From: a virus
IMG/VR virus record: IMGVR_UViG_3300004463_000255
Span: 1-28,234 of that record
Direction: 5' to 3' (one strand)
DNA: 28,234 bases
Part shown: positions 28,124-28,234 of the stretch, piece after piece
Layout: every line of letters starts with the position of its first letter
How positions within the stretch are numbered: position 1 is the stretch's first letter
Notes under the pieces: model-generated
What the model saw: only the letters and a program-made list of their open reading frames with translations
Told to the model about the DNA's origin: nothing
Databases searched by the model: none
Translations under genes and position numbers: made by a program

Positions 28124-28234
28124 TGAAATATATGGAATTCACGAACAAACCAGTTCGTCCGATCGTTAAGAATATCAACGTAAAGTCTTTGGGACTTCCA
28201 CGAGTCGTCATAGTAAAGACTAAGAAAAATGGAG
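28123..28234 (+). CDS. Hypothetical protein, N-terminal fragment (runs off window)
   Basis: The ATG at 28123 overlaps the TAA of the membrane gene by 1 nt, with GGAGGAG 4 nt upstream. MKYMEFTNKPVRPIVKNINV is followed by a basic stretch ending KTKKNG at the window edge, 37 residues in all. Too short to name. Confidence 0.55.
   Translation, partial: MKYMEFTNKPVRPIVKNINVKSLGLPRVVIVKTKKNG

Overview
The window looks like part of the genome of a tailed double-stranded DNA phage (Caudoviricetes) or a closely related prophage. The evidence is a portal protein fused to a MuF-type head-morphogenesis domain, a tail-associated protein, a chain of beta-rich tail-tip and fibre proteins, a collagen-like GDKGDKGDTG protein, a freestanding homing endonuclease and a lytic transglycosylase. 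The standard code fits, with TAA, TAG and TGA all used as stops. The host cannot be named from the sequence. The histidine-punctuated HTTD-type repeats and the beta-rich fibre modules remind me of phages from environmental or candidate-phylum metagenomes, but that is only an impression.

Layout. From 24.3 kb down to base 1, almost everything is on the minus strand and reads right to left: two small membrane proteins, portal-MuF, a homing-endonuclease island on the opposite strand, a 42-aa protein, a ParB-like protein that appears to have lost a methyltransferase domain, three small proteins, then tail tip and fibres (16.5-18.8 kb, 14.2-16.2 kb, and several 80-180 aa proteins from 11.3 to 14.1 kb). 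It ends with a 1,493-aa Kelch-propeller protein and a giant protein of at least 2,262 aa that runs off the left edge. The giant protein carries roughly a hundred copies of a 14-15 residue repeat in three blocks between globular domains. I see no recognisable terminase, major capsid, protease, tail-tube or tape-measure gene.

From 24.3 to 25.6 kb lies a control region. It has a divergent promoter pair that shares one palindromic -35 box, two apparent leftward small RNAs each with its own promoter and terminator, a pair of convergent small genes, and an AT-rich stretch with two DnaA-box-like TTATACACA sites (possible origin). From 25.6 kb to the right edge the genes are on the plus strand, small, and mostly begin with strong Shine-Dalgarno sites. 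They encode small membrane proteins, hypothetical proteins and a lysis-type enzyme.

The most notable observation is at 27010-27052: an A AAA AAA slippery heptamer followed four bases later by a textbook H-type pseudoknot. It sits exactly where a 63-codon membrane-anchor reading frame must switch to the -1 frame to make a complete transglycosylase domain. Other points of interest are four TATAAT-N6-ATG arrangements that imply leaderless transcripts, the small RNAs, and a leader element found twice in the right arm with a compensatory base-pair change. All functional calls rest on reading the sequence alone; no database search was possible.
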